Assembly: GCA_021836925.1 (NCBI GenBank)
Contig: JAKBHG010000008.1
Coordinates: forward strand, 1-12,699
Origin: Microcaldota archaeon
Lineage (GTDB): Archaea; Micrarchaeota; Micrarchaeia; Micrarchaeales; Micrarchaeaceae
Length of the DNA stretch: 12,699 nt
Direction: 5' to 3'
A model generated the notes under the pieces. The model saw only the letters and a program-made list of their open reading frames with translations, made no database searches and had not been told where the DNA came from. The translations under genes and the position numbers were made by a program. This document shows, one piece after another, positions 1 through 7,148 of this stretch; the stretch's first letter is position 1, and the number at the start of each line of letters is the position of its first letter.

Positions 1-1
1 C

Positions 2-451
2 ATTTACACTGTTACTGGTCCGCACGGCCAGTTCAGGTTCGTGCCAAAGGACGACAGGAGGGTCCTATTCATAGCGGGAGGCACCGGCCTTGCCCCATTC
101 ATGTCGATGCTGCGGGAGCTGAGGATAAACGGCCACGACAACGACGTCACGCTCCTTTACAGCGTAAGGTATCCTGACGAGATAATAAGGAAGGAGGAGC
201 TTCAGGAACTCGAGGCGGCGCTCAGGCTGAAGATGGTCATAAGCGTTACAAGGCCCACCGAACCCCGGTCCGAGGGCTGGGCCGGGGAGACCGGACACAT
301 CTCGCCTGACATGATAAAGAAGCACGCGCCTGACTTCATGGACAGGACCGCGTACATCTGCGGTCCGCTGGGATTCGTCAAGGCAGTGCAGGAAGCGCTC
401 TCACAGCTCGGAGTTCCCAAGGAGAAAGTGAAAGCTGACGTCTGGGGCTGA
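2..451 (+). CDS. FNR-superfamily oxidoreductase, C-terminal part (5' end cut by window edge)
   Basis: The reading frame is open from base 2 to a TGA at 449-451, giving 149 residues with the true start outside the window. The first visible residues include GPHGQF, the end of the FAD-binding barrel in ferredoxin/flavodoxin NAD(P)H reductases. A nucleotide-binding segment follows (FIAGGTGLAPFMSMLR), and near the C-terminus comes YICGPLGFVKAV, the family's typical pyridine-nucleotide site, with a final VWG. In this family such proteins move electrons between NAD(P)H and an iron-sulfur or flavin partner. The partner, direction and cofactor preference cannot be read here because the N-terminal half and upstream neighbours are missing. 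The GTG at base 41 lies inside the conserved fold and is not the start. The gene ends 7 bp before the end of the convergent polC gene. Confidence 0.85.
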   Translation: MYTVTGPHGQFRFVPKDDRRVLFIAGGTGLAPFMSMLRELRINGHDNDVTLLYSVRYPDEIIRKEELQELEAALRLKMVISVTRPTEPRSEGWAGETGHISPDMIKKHAPDFMDRTAYICGPLGFVKAVQEALSQLGVPKEKVKADVWG

Positions 452-458
452 AGTCGGC

Positions 459-3400
459 TTACATGAATGTAGAAAGGTTGAACTGCCTCGTCGGCACAGC
501 CTTTGTGCCGATGCCTCCGAACACGTTCTCTATCTCTTCCCTGATAAGCGCAAGCCTCTGCTTTATGTACGGCTCAAGGTCATACCTGTCTGCGAGGTTC
601 GTCGCCATCACAAGGTACTTCTCTATGCCTCCCTTCGATATCGTCAGCACGAGCTTGCCCCTGCACCTGGTGCACACCCCAGAGAGCGGCACGCGCCTGT
701 ACTTCGCATTGCACGCTATGCACCTGAACGTCTGCTTCGAGAAAGAGTGCAGGTTGCCTATCAGGTCAGGTATGAAGTGGCTCATGATCAGCCTCTTTGC
801 CGAGTCTGCCTTGTCTATGCTCTCCAGCTTGTCCATGAGCCTGAACTGCATTTCCACCTTCTCCTGCATGGTCTTCAGTTTCGTGTAGACGCTCTGCTTT
901 GGCGAATCAGGTATGGCCTTCGGCGAGCTGGCATGCGTGAACATTATGTTGTTGTATATCGCCTCGCTCTTCAGCCTGTTCGCGACTATTTCCACCTTGA
1001 CGTCCGGCGGTGCGAGGCCGTTGAAAGTGTCATCGTAGAACTTCAGGCCGTATCCGCTCACGGTCTCCATCTCATGCACTTCGTCATCCACCTCCTCCGG
1101 GTAGACCTTTATGCTCAGTATCAGCGGCGCATCCATGGTGCCTCCGACTGTCGTAGGCAGGTACCTCTTCGAGAAGTTTACCAACGCGTCGACGAGCAGC
1201 ATCATGGTGTCCTCGTCGCCGTCGCAGTTTCTCCTCCTTGCCGATATCGTGTAAGGGTGCGCCAGGCCCACCCTGGCCTCCGTGAACCCTATTATCCTGC
1301 CGAGCACGCCTGCCGAGGTGTGCGGCGAGAGCGTAACCACAAGCTGCCCTATCAAACCTTCCTTCGAGCCTATCCCGTAGTACGGCTCCAGCTTGTAATA
1401 GTCGACGAGCAGCTGGTCCATGAAGTTCGCCACCTTCATCATGTAATCGGCACCGCGGCTGTTTATTATGACATCCTGATGCCTCATCTCCACGAGCTGG
1501 CTGCCGCTCGTCAGCTCGTTGCCCTCGAAATCCTTGTCATATCCGAGCTCCCTCGCCTTCTCGACGCTGAGGCCTATCTCTTCCGGATAGAAATGGGTTA
1601 TCGGGGCGTCCGTAGCGTCGAACCTCGCGGTTCCGTCCTTGAATATGTAGACGCCGTTTCTGCTTCTGAGTATACCCTTCTCTATCGGTTCTATCATCTT
1701 GTCCGCGCTGCTGATGCCCTTCACGCCCTTGAGCAATCTAGGCATGCCTGCGCCTCCGCCGAGGCTCCCGACCGCCTCATTCATCATGGATATAAGGTCT
1801 ATGCCGTACGGCGCGCTGCCTATCATATCGCCGCCGCAGCTCGGGCACTTGCGCTCAACGCTGGTCTTACCGCACCTCTTGCACACCCTCTCGACTACGC
1901 CGCGTACCATGTGCTCCTTGCAGTACGGATATATCATTATCTCCTTCCCGGTTGGGCACCTGTACCTGACGACCTCTGCGCTCAGCTTGTTGTCGCCGAA
2001 TTTCTTCGTCGCTATGAGGTATGCCTTGTAAAGGTTCCTCTCCTTGCCTCCGTATTCCCCTATCGGGAAGAGAATGTTCGGCGCGGGCTTCATCAGCCTC
2101 TCCCTCGCCTTCTCGGGCCTGCCTATCCTGCCTCCGAGGCGCGTCGCCCTTCTCATCACCCTGAATGGTGCATGCGCGTTTATGTTCTCAAGCGCGGTCT
2201 TGTCGTCCGAGTACGTGTCGGCGATGGCTCTCTTGAGGGTCATCTTACCCTCCTTGTCGGCGAATCCCATCGACATGAGAAGCGCCTGCGCGTCGCCTCC
2301 TCTGATCGTTATTGTGGTGCCGTCGTCATAATGGGGTATGCACAGCTTTTCAATCGGGTCCCTGGCGGAGTCTGCACCTTCCTTTATCCTAAGCTCCCTA
2401 ATCATGAACAGGGAGTCGGAGTCGACCTCGGCCTTTGCCATGCTCCTTGCGAGTTCCCTGAGTTCTGCCGTGTCGAGGTCCGAGTAGTCGTATATGAAGA
2501 GCGGATGCATCGGCACCCCGAACCTGTTCGACAGTTCCAGTGCCTCCTTGAATGTGCCTGGAGCCGGCATAGCCCCCTCATAGCCCTTGCCCTTGAGCTG
2601 CTCGTACCAGTACTCTTCCACGTAGCTCGTGGGTAGCATGGGGGTGTTCGTCTTCTTGAAGTCGCCGTACGTCACCAGCATGTCGCCGACCGAAAGTACC
2701 TTTGTCACAAGGCTCCTTATCTCGTTTGCCTTCTCCGCGCTGTTGACCCTGAAGGCCTCCCCATTTGAGAGCTTGACAAAAGGCCCCTCTATGCTGTCTA
2801 CGGGCATCGATATGCAGCCCTTGCCCGGGTTCTCCACTTTTACCTGCGTGCCTGTCGCCACGAACTCGTCAAGTATTATCATCGTTGCCGGGCTGAATCC
2901 CTTTGCGGCTATTCCTGTCAACCTCGACCTTCCATACCTGAGGCGGAACGCGCCCCGCGCGTCCGGGTAAGATAATATCGGCCTTCCCCCGACAAGATCC
3001 TGCAGGAAGACGCTGCTCTTCTTATCGGAAGATTTCTCGGCGCTCTTTTCCTGGGGCTTGCTTACCTTTATTATGTTGTTCAGCCAGCTCCAGTCCAGGC
3101 CCGCAGCCTTCGTGTACTTAAGAACGTTCTTCGCCTTCTGCGCTATCCCCTCGCATACTACCAGACCGAGCGCGCCCCTTATCTTGTTTGGTATAAACTC
3201 CTCTTTTCCTTCCGCATCGAGCCTCTTCACATTCCTGTGGACGTTCATCTCGAGGTCGTGCGTGGCCAGCCCGTCCACGCATACGGGGCAGTTCTCCAAT
3301 ATGACCCGGACATCCTCATCGCTCGGCCTGTATTGTAGGTTGGTTATCCTCGAATCGTACAGGTCTATCTCTTCCACGTACCTGTCCACCTCTGCCTGCT

Positions 3401-3911
3401 GCGGTTTGTATGCGTCTACTCCCAGAATCTGCCTTCCCAAATCGGCAAGGCCGACCGACAGTGCCGCGGCTGTGCCTCCAGCTCCTCTTATCGGGCCTGC
3501 GTACACAACTGCCGCATACGTCGACCCGTCTGGATTCTTGTGGAGCTTTACGCCCTGCACTCCTTCTGTAGGTGCAACCAGGACGCCATCTGTCAGCACG
3601 GACAATCCTGCCCTCAATGCGAGCGTCAGCTGCTCCTCCACGCCGTTTCTCTTGAACCTGGGATTGATGCACAGCTCCTTCACGATGTCGAACGCGAGCG
3701 CCCTTGTGGACTGCCCGATCGACTTGCTCCTTATGAGGTCTGCGAGTCCGTCAACGTTCAGTATTCCCTCCACTCTCGACGCGAGGTCAGGCGCTGGCTT
3801 TATCTCCACGAACGTCTCCGGATCAAATCCGCGGTTGCGCGCCTTCGTGGCCACTGCGTAAGCCTGGTCGAAATTTGCTGCAAGCGCATCGAAGTACGAA
3901 TTTATATCCAT
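459..3911 (-). CDS. polC: DNA polymerase D large (catalytic) subunit DP2
   Basis: This 1150-residue protein is the polymerizing subunit of the archaeal replicative polymerase PolD; it forms a heterodimer with DP1. Family hallmarks are visible in order. Near residue 140 there is the YAGPIRGAGGTAAALSVGLA block. Mid-protein there is GGRIGRPEKARERLMKP. A zinc-ribbon has C677, C680, C689 and C692, with further Cys/His at C652, C664 and H667. The catalytic NCDGDED motif spans 895-901, where D897 and D899 match the two essential aspartates known for the family. A C-terminal zinc module has C1064, C1067, C1080 and C1083, the part that contacts DP1. The last eight residues, QFNLSTFM, resemble a PCNA-binding PIP box. 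No intein interrupts it, and the length is slightly short for the family. It starts 4 bp after the DP1 stop and is the last gene of the UPF0147-DP1-DP2 operon. Confidence 0.98.
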   Translation of the reverse strand: MDINSYFDALAANFDQAYAVATKARNRGFDPETFVEIKPAPDLASRVEGILNVDGLADLIRSKSIGQSTRALAFDIVKELCINPRFKRNGVEEQLTLALRAGLSVLTDGVLVAPTEGVQGVKLHKNPDGSTYAAVVYAGPIRGAGGTAAALSVGLADLGRQILGVDAYKPQQAEVDRYVEEIDLYDSRITNLQYRPSDEDVRVILENCPVCVDGLATHDLEMNVHRNVKRLDAEGKEEFIPNKIRGALGLVVCEGIAQKAKNVLKYTKAAGLDWSWLNNIIKVSKPQEKSAEKSSDKKSSVFLQDLVGGRPILSYPDARGAFRLRYGRSRLTGIAAKGFSPATMIILDEFVATGTQVKVENPGKGCISMPVDSIEGPFVKLSNGEAFRVNSAEKANEIRSLVTKVLSVGDMLVTYGDFKKTNTPMLPTSYVEEYWYEQLKGKGYEGAMPAPGTFKEALELSNRFGVPMHPLFIYDYSDLDTAELRELARSMAKAEVDSDSLFMIRELRIKEGADSARDPIEKLCIPHYDDGTTITIRGGDAQALLMSMGFADKEGKMTLKRAIADTYSDDKTALENINAHAPFRVMRRATRLGGRIGRPEKARERLMKPAPNILFPIGEYGGKERNLYKAYLIATKKFGDNKLSAEVVRYRCPTGKEIMIYPYCKEHMVRGVVERVCKRCGKTSVERKCPSCGGDMIGSAPYGIDLISMMNEAVGSLGGGAGMPRLLKGVKGISSADKMIEPIEKGILRSRNGVYIFKDGTARFDATDAPITHFYPEEIGLSVEKARELGYDKDFEGNELTSGSQLVEMRHQDVIINSRGADYMMKVANFMDQLLVDYYKLEPYYGIGSKEGLIGQLVVTLSPHTSAGVLGRIIGFTEARVGLAHPYTISARRRNCDGDEDTMMLLVDALVNFSKRYLPTTVGGTMDAPLILSIKVYPEEVDDEVHEMETVSGYGLKFYDDTFNGLAPPDVKVEIVANRLKSEAIYNNIMFTHASSPKAIPDSPKQSVYTKLKTMQEKVEMQFRLMDKLESIDKADSAKRLIMSHFIPDLIGNLHSFSKQTFRCIACNAKYRRVPLSGVCTRCRGKLVLTISKGGIEKYLVMATNLADRYDLEPYIKQRLALIREEIENVFGGIGTKAVPTRQFNLSTFM

Positions 3912-3918
3912 CGGATCA
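3912..3918 (-). promoter_or_regulatory. Ribosome-binding site overlapping DP1 stop, upstream of polC
   Basis: On the minus strand the junction reads TGATCC-G-ATG. TGA is the DP1 stop codon and TGATCC is complementary to GGATCA in the conserved 16S rRNA 3' tail. It sits in the register expected for an extended Shine-Dalgarno pairing. This supports the polC start and suggests translational coupling. The 16S gene is not in the window, so the pairing is inferred from the conserved tail. Confidence 0.55.
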
Positions 3919-5433
3919 GCCGTTGAAATCCATGTTCACGTAGCCTCCTTTCTTTGCGTCGTACACCGGCATCACGCACGGCGTAGGCATGTGCCCGAGC
4001 TTTACCTGATAATCGGTCCTGGCCTGCCACGTGCCGCTGTTCACCACATCGACGCCGTGATAGTTTGTTATCCCGTTCTTGTGCAGGTGGCCCATATGTA
4101 GTATGTCTGGTATCGTGTCTATGACAAGGTTGTCAGTCCTGCTCGGCACTATAATGTTGCCTCCGTATATCGGCGAGAGGTGCCTTCTTTTTAGCGTCTC
4201 AACCATCGCCTTCTCAGGCATGGAGTAGCTCATGTTCGGCACCGCGCTTATTATCGAATCCAGGGACGTGCCATGGTATGCAAGCACCTTTATGCCGTGC
4301 AGCGTGAGGTAGCTCGGGTTCGATACGAAATGTATGTTATCCCTCCTGAACTCCTTGAGCATGTCAATGCCTATGGCAGGCTGCGGCTCGGCCGACTGCA
4401 CCGCATCGTGATTGCCGGGCAGCACGAACACCTGTATGTAATCAGGTATGTTCTCAAGCAGTTCCGATAGCCTCTTGTACTGCATGTATACGTCAAGGAT
4501 CGCAAGGTCCTTGTCCTGGTTCGGATAGACTCCTATGCCGTCTGCGACGTCGCCAGCCAGCACCATGTACTTTATCTTGCCGGCAAGGCCCTTCGGCCCT
4601 ATATCGACGTTGCCATTCAGCCAGTCGACCATCTTGAGGAAGTTCTTTTCCATGAACTTCTTGCTGCCGACATGCACGTCCGACAAGAATGCGACGGCAA
4701 GGTCGTCATCGATAACCTTCCTCTCCTTTATCGGCACGTTCGGGAATATGAGCTCATTGGCAATTACGAACGGGCCGGATATCCTGCCCTTCACCGCGAT
4801 TACCTCGTCGTTTATCACTTCGCCTGCAAGCGCGAACAGCGACTTCGCCTTTTCAGAGGTGCCGTTCATGAACATGACTTTTGCATCGCCGGTCTCATCT
4901 TCTATGAGCGCCATTATGTTTCCATTCTTCGTCGTTATCTTGTTGCTGACTATGCCGCAGATTGTTAACTCACGGCCGTTCGTGTACGCCTTTATCGACT
5001 CTAGATTCGGCACCATGCCGCTTGCAGCGCTGTGGGTGCTGATGAACGGCTTTATCTTCTGCAGCCTGTTCCTGAAATACTCGACGAAGTCCCCGACGCT
5101 GCCTTCAGTCCTGTTGCTCTCCTGCTGCTTGCCGTTGCCTATGCTGTACCTCGCTTCGACCTCTGCAGCTGCGGGCCTGAATCCGGCCTTCGCCTTTATC
5201 TCGAGGGGCACAGGCGCCTTGTCGGTCTTCAACTCCTCTATTATATCCTTGATGACGCCGCTGCCTACTACCTGTATCGCGGAAGGATCAGGATATTTCT
5301 CGATGAGCTTGCCCGAGACCATATCTATATCTATACCTTCAAGAAGCGCATTGTCCACGTCGGATGACAGCAGAATTCCCTTTCCCTCAAGCTTCTTGAC
5401 AAGGTTCCCAACAGCGTTTGCGCCGTCAGCCAT
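3916..5433 (-). CDS. polB: DNA polymerase D small subunit DP1 (exonuclease)
   Basis: This 505-residue protein is the small subunit of PolD, which supplies 3'-5' proofreading in the family. The N-terminal third is low in recognisable motifs, as usual. An OB-fold follows (TICGIVSNKITTKNGNIMAL), then a calcineurin-like phosphoesterase domain with all metal-binding motifs present: SDVHVG (D252, H254), AGDVADG (D295), PGNHD (N341, H342, D343), YHG (H387) and GHLH (H449, H451). The nuclease therefore looks active. I chose the ATG at 5433: it lies 4 bp after the UPF0147 stop in the same TGATCC-N-ATG arrangement as the DP1-DP2 junction. An in-frame ATG at 5460 would add nine residues and overlap the upstream gene by 23 bp, but has no comparable ribosome-binding signal. 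Co-transcription with DP2 would help equal production of both subunits. Confidence 0.97.
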   Translation of the reverse strand: MADGANAVGNLVKKLEGKGILLSSDVDNALLEGIDIDMVSGKLIEKYPDPSAIQVVGSGVIKDIIEELKTDKAPVPLEIKAKAGFRPAAAEVEARYSIGNGKQQESNRTEGSVGDFVEYFRNRLQKIKPFISTHSAASGMVPNLESIKAYTNGRELTICGIVSNKITTKNGNIMALIEDETGDAKVMFMNGTSEKAKSLFALAGEVINDEVIAVKGRISGPFVIANELIFPNVPIKERKVIDDDLAVAFLSDVHVGSKKFMEKNFLKMVDWLNGNVDIGPKGLAGKIKYMVLAGDVADGIGVYPNQDKDLAILDVYMQYKRLSELLENIPDYIQVFVLPGNHDAVQSAEPQPAIGIDMLKEFRRDNIHFVSNPSYLTLHGIKVLAYHGTSLDSIISAVPNMSYSMPEKAMVETLKRRHLSPIYGGNIIVPSRTDNLVIDTIPDILHMGHLHKNGITNYHGVDVVNSGTWQARTDYQVKLGHMPTPCVMPVYDAKKGGYVNMDFNG

Positions 5434-5440
5434 GGGATCA
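5434..5440 (-). promoter_or_regulatory. Ribosome-binding site overlapping UPF0147 stop, upstream of DP1
   Basis: The minus strand reads TGATCC-C-ATG. TGA ends UPF0147 and ATG begins DP1. This is the same arrangement as at the DP1-DP2 junction, and it is the reason for preferring the 5433 start over 5460. Confidence 0.55.
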
Positions 5441-5707
5441 GTCCGATTTGATCGATTCAAGCTGGCTGAGTATGCTCCAGATCATGGTCCTTGCCTGCTG
5501 CGGAAGGTTGATGTCGTTGCTCACTTCATCAAGGTTGTATATTGCAGTAGACACCCTCACTATGTACTCACCAGTGGAATTAAGCTCGTTTCTAGCCTGC
5601 GTTATGGCGCTCCTAACATTCTTCGGGACGCTCGTGTCGCTTATCAGCATGTCCATCTGTTTGGTCGCCTGCTCAATAGCCGCGTTTATTTCGTCGTCGC
5701 TCTTCAT
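5438..5707 (-). CDS. UPF0147 family protein
   Basis: This is an 89-residue small, helical, acidic protein with no signal peptide or membrane segment. The stretch DTSVPKNVRSAITQA and the later NLPQQARTMIWSILSQLE match the archaeal UPF0147 family, recognised from memory of the family pattern. The family is widespread in archaea and has no established function that I know of. The ATG at 5707 is preferred over an upstream GTG (5716) and ATG (5713), because GGAAGGTGAT lies just upstream at normal Shine-Dalgarno spacing and covers those earlier codons. It is the first gene of a tight operon with both PolD subunits, with a TATA box about 60 bp upstream. The context suggests a replication-linked or general housekeeping role, but that is inference only. 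Confidence 0.9.
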   Translation of the reverse strand: MKSDDEINAAIEQATKQMDMLISDTSVPKNVRSAITQARNELNSTGEYIVRVSTAIYNLDEVSNDINLPQQARTMIWSILSQLESIKSD

Positions 5708-5762
5708 GCACATCACCTTCCAGCTAAAATTAGCACACTACTGTAGTATTGATACCTAAAAC

Positions 5763-5772
5763 ATATTTATAG
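5763..5772 (-). promoter_or_regulatory. TATA box of the UPF0147-PolD operon
   Basis: The minus strand reads CTATAAATAT at 5772-5763, a good archaeal TATA element. Transcription would start about 25 bp downstream, near 5742, leaving a leader of roughly 35 nt with a GGAAGGTGAT ribosome-binding site. The 11-bp palindrome ACTACTGTAGT (5737-5747) lies over the predicted start point. Confidence 0.6.
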
Positions 5773-5814
5773 GTGATGCTGTTCGGAATAGAGCGGTTGC
5801 TTTTTCATAATGCC

Positions 5815-6771
5815 CTAAGCGGATATCGCTATTCCGAAGACGGTCCTGACAAGGAACCCCACGAGCGCGGTTACGAACGCCGTGCCGAGCGATATCGCGA
5901 GCATCTCGAGTATCCTGCTCCTTATGCTCGTGTCGCTTATCACCGCTATGAGCGCGGAGGCCGCAGACAGAACAATCGCCACGAAAAGGACCGACTCTGC
6001 TATGCCGAAGTAGCTGGAGGTGCCAAGTATGAACGGTGATGTGGCAACCAGCGCGCCCAGGAAGTAGAATACGCCAGTGTAGTAGGCTTCTCTCGATGGC
6101 CTGGTCCTCGCCTTGAGTCCGGACCTGAGCGATTCCTCGACAACCTTCTCCGATTTGGAGGAGATGTATGCGCCAGCAGCCATCGAAAGCGTTCCGGACA
6201 CCCCAACAATCATGCCTGTAAGCGCTACAGTGAAAGCGTTCGTGGCAACCATGGCTATGCCCGCGACGACCGCAAGTATCTCGACAAGCCCATCGTTAAG
6301 ACCGAATACAATGGACTTGGTGTAGTTGAGCACTGCCTCATGCTTCTGCGCCTGCTGCAGCATTATGCTTTCGTGCTCTTCCTCATCCTTCATTATGTAC
6401 CTTATCTTCTCGAGCGTGGCCTTGCTGAACTTCTCGCCTTTGACAAGGTTCTTGTAGTCCTCGAGCCCTTCCATCTCGTTCCTTTCCAACAGCTTCGTGA
6501 CAAAGGCTATGCCGAATGCCTTCCTGGCCATCATGTATGAGAAGACCTTAAGCCTGAGCGTGAACGGCACGTGCACCTCGTCGATGTCCTTTATGCCGAG
6601 CAGGGATGCCCATATCTTCGCATGCTTGTGCTCCGTGTCCCTGAGCTTCAGTATCAGTTTCTTCAGCTCGCGATCGCTCTCGTGCTTCGCGGCGCTGTCG
6701 TAAAGCATGTAGTCTGATATCTCGTCCCTGAGAAACTTCCCCTCAATTTCCTCGATCTTCCTTCCCACCAT
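5815..6771 (-). CDS. Ferritin-like/VIT1 fusion membrane protein (MbfA-like iron transporter)
   Basis: This 318-residue protein has two parts. Residues 1-145 form a soluble ferritin-like (erythrin) four-helix domain with candidate di-iron ligands E17, E47xxH50, E96 and E130xxH133. Residues from about 150 to the end form a VIT1/CCC1 domain, with the family signature IVFGLNDGLVEILAVVAG followed by hydrophobic helices (about five in all). VIT1/CCC1 proteins carry Fe2+ or Mn2+ across membranes, and bacterial fusions of this layout (MbfA) export iron and protect against peroxide. By analogy this protein probably senses or oxidises iron in the cytoplasm and moves it out; direction and metal are inferred. 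The start is the only early ATG and is preceded by GATCC in ribosome-binding register. It is probably transcribed alone, since the next gene downstream has its own TATA box. Confidence 0.92.
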   Translation of the reverse strand: MVGRKIEEIEGKFLRDEISDYMLYDSAAKHESDRELKKLILKLRDTEHKHAKIWASLLGIKDIDEVHVPFTLRLKVFSYMMARKAFGIAFVTKLLERNEMEGLEDYKNLVKGEKFSKATLEKIRYIMKDEEEHESIMLQQAQKHEAVLNYTKSIVFGLNDGLVEILAVVAGIAMVATNAFTVALTGMIVGVSGTLSMAAGAYISSKSEKVVEESLRSGLKARTRPSREAYYTGVFYFLGALVATSPFILGTSSYFGIAESVLFVAIVLSAASALIAVISDTSIRSRILEMLAISLGTAFVTALVGFLVRTVFGIAISA

Positions 6772-6799
6772 AGGATCGCAATATAGGATGAGAAATACC

Positions 6800-6807
6800 T
6801 CTTATTA
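6800..6807 (-). promoter_or_regulatory. Candidate TATA box for the ferritin/VIT1 gene
   Basis: The minus strand reads TTAATAAG at 6807-6800. A start about 25 bp downstream (near 6778) would leave a leader of under 10 nt. An imperfect inverted repeat, AACAT-8-ATGTT (6807-6824), touches its upstream edge and could bind a metal regulator. The element is weak. Confidence 0.35.
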
Positions 6808-6853
6808 ACATTTCGTGAGATGTTTTGCCTGGCGGCTCCCAGAATATACTGTT

Positions 6854-6860
6854 AAAAAAA
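6854..6860 (-). terminator. Oligo-T terminator after tRNA-Asp
   Basis: Seven T residues on the RNA-like (minus) strand begin two bases after the tRNA-Asp discriminator base. Runs of T are the usual termination signal for archaeal RNA polymerase after tRNA genes. No hairpin is needed or seen. Confidence 0.6.
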
Positions 6861-6861
6861 G

Positions 6862-6933
6862 CGCCTTGGCCGGGAGTCGGACCCGGGTCGCGAGCGTGAC
6901 AGGCTCGTATGCTAACCACTACACCACCAAGGC
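6862..6933 (-). tRNA. tRNA-Asp(GUC)
   Basis: The 72-nt gene folds into a full cloverleaf. The acceptor stem is GCCTTGG/CCAAGGC, the D stem GTGT/GCAT (two wobble pairs), the anticodon stem CGAGC/GCTCG with loop CTGTCAC (anticodon GTC), and the T stem CCGGG/CCCGG. The discriminator is G, as expected for Asp tRNA. No intron is present. CCA is not encoded and must be added by the CCA-adding enzyme. The T loop reads TCCGACT, so the usual second T is C. Confidence 0.97.
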
Positions 6934-6964
6934 GTGTAGGCACAGGTTATTGTGTGCGTAAGGC

Positions 6965-6971
6965 TATTAAC
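6965..6971 (-). promoter_or_regulatory. Candidate TATA box for tRNA-Asp
   Basis: The minus strand reads GTTAATA at 6971-6965, about 33 bp before the mature 5' end. This is the usual distance for an archaeal tRNA promoter. It lies in the 59-bp spacer after tRNA-Tyr, so the two tRNAs may be transcribed separately as well as together. Confidence 0.4.
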
Positions 6972-6992
6972 TGTAATGGATATGGAATAATA

Positions 6993-7085
6993 TCCCGCTG
7001 GGGTGAGTTGAACACCCAACCTACCGGTATCGGCTTTCTAATCCTCAAACTACAGCCGGTCGCTCTGCCATTGAGCTACAGCGGG
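6993..7085 (-). tRNA. tRNA-Tyr(GUA) with 21-nt intron
   Basis: The 93-nt gene gives a 72-nt mature tRNA. The acceptor stem is CCCGCTG/CAGCGGG with discriminator A, the D stem GCTC/GAGC, the anticodon stem ACCGG/CCGGT, the variable loop AGGTT, and the T arm GGGTG-TTCAACT-CACCC. The C1-G72 pair and A73 are known archaeal tyrosine identity elements and agree with the GTA anticodon. The 28 nt between the anticodon stem halves require a 21-nt intron. Placing it after position 37 gives the loop CTGTAGA with G37, as usual for Tyr. CCA is not encoded. Confidence 0.95.
7029..7049 (-). other. tRNA-Tyr intron (position 37/38)
   Basis: The intron begins TTTGAGG and ends AGCCGAT on the minus strand. In the canonical bulge-helix-bulge register the central helix would pair C32-G, G34-C and U35-G with a U33-C mismatch, so the splice motif looks relaxed. 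An alternative four-pair helix, GGCT (30-33) with AGCC, would invade the anticodon stem. The exact cut sites are inferred from the mature loop size and from G37. Confidence 0.75.
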
Positions 7086-7110
7086 CGGATTGTTAGTATT
7101 CAGTTGTTAC

Positions 7111-7119
7111 TATTAAATA
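7111..7119 (-). promoter_or_regulatory. TATA box for tRNA-Tyr
   Basis: The minus strand reads TATTTAATA about 30 bp before the tRNA 5' end, in an AT-rich region shared with the divergent AAA+ ATPase promoter. Confidence 0.5.
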
Positions 7120-7148
7120 GCTTTATTGTGTAGGGAATAAAGCGACAG

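Noticed and set aside
747..2636. A 629-codon open frame on the plus strand opposite polC
   Set aside because: It lies fully antisense to a clear DP2 sequence, is rich in Arg, His, Leu, Val and Tyr with no recognisable domain, and is explained by the GC-skewed codon use of polC.
3058..3861. A 267-codon plus-strand open frame opposite the DP2 N-terminus
   Set aside because: It is a shadow of a conserved DP2 region; no promoter, ribosome-binding site or domain is seen.
459..3911. Intein in polC
   Set aside because: Some archaeal DP2 genes carry inteins, but length and continuous motifs around NCDGDED show none here.
5434..5460. Upstream ATG at 5460 as the DP1 start
   Set aside because: It would overlap UPF0147 by 23 bp without a ribosome-binding site, while 5433 has the same junction as polC.
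4535..5746. A 403-codon plus-strand open frame opposite DP1 and UPF0147
   Set aside because: It is antisense to two genes with clear family motifs and to their promoter region; the protein looks like a shadow translation rich in Ser, Pro and Phe.
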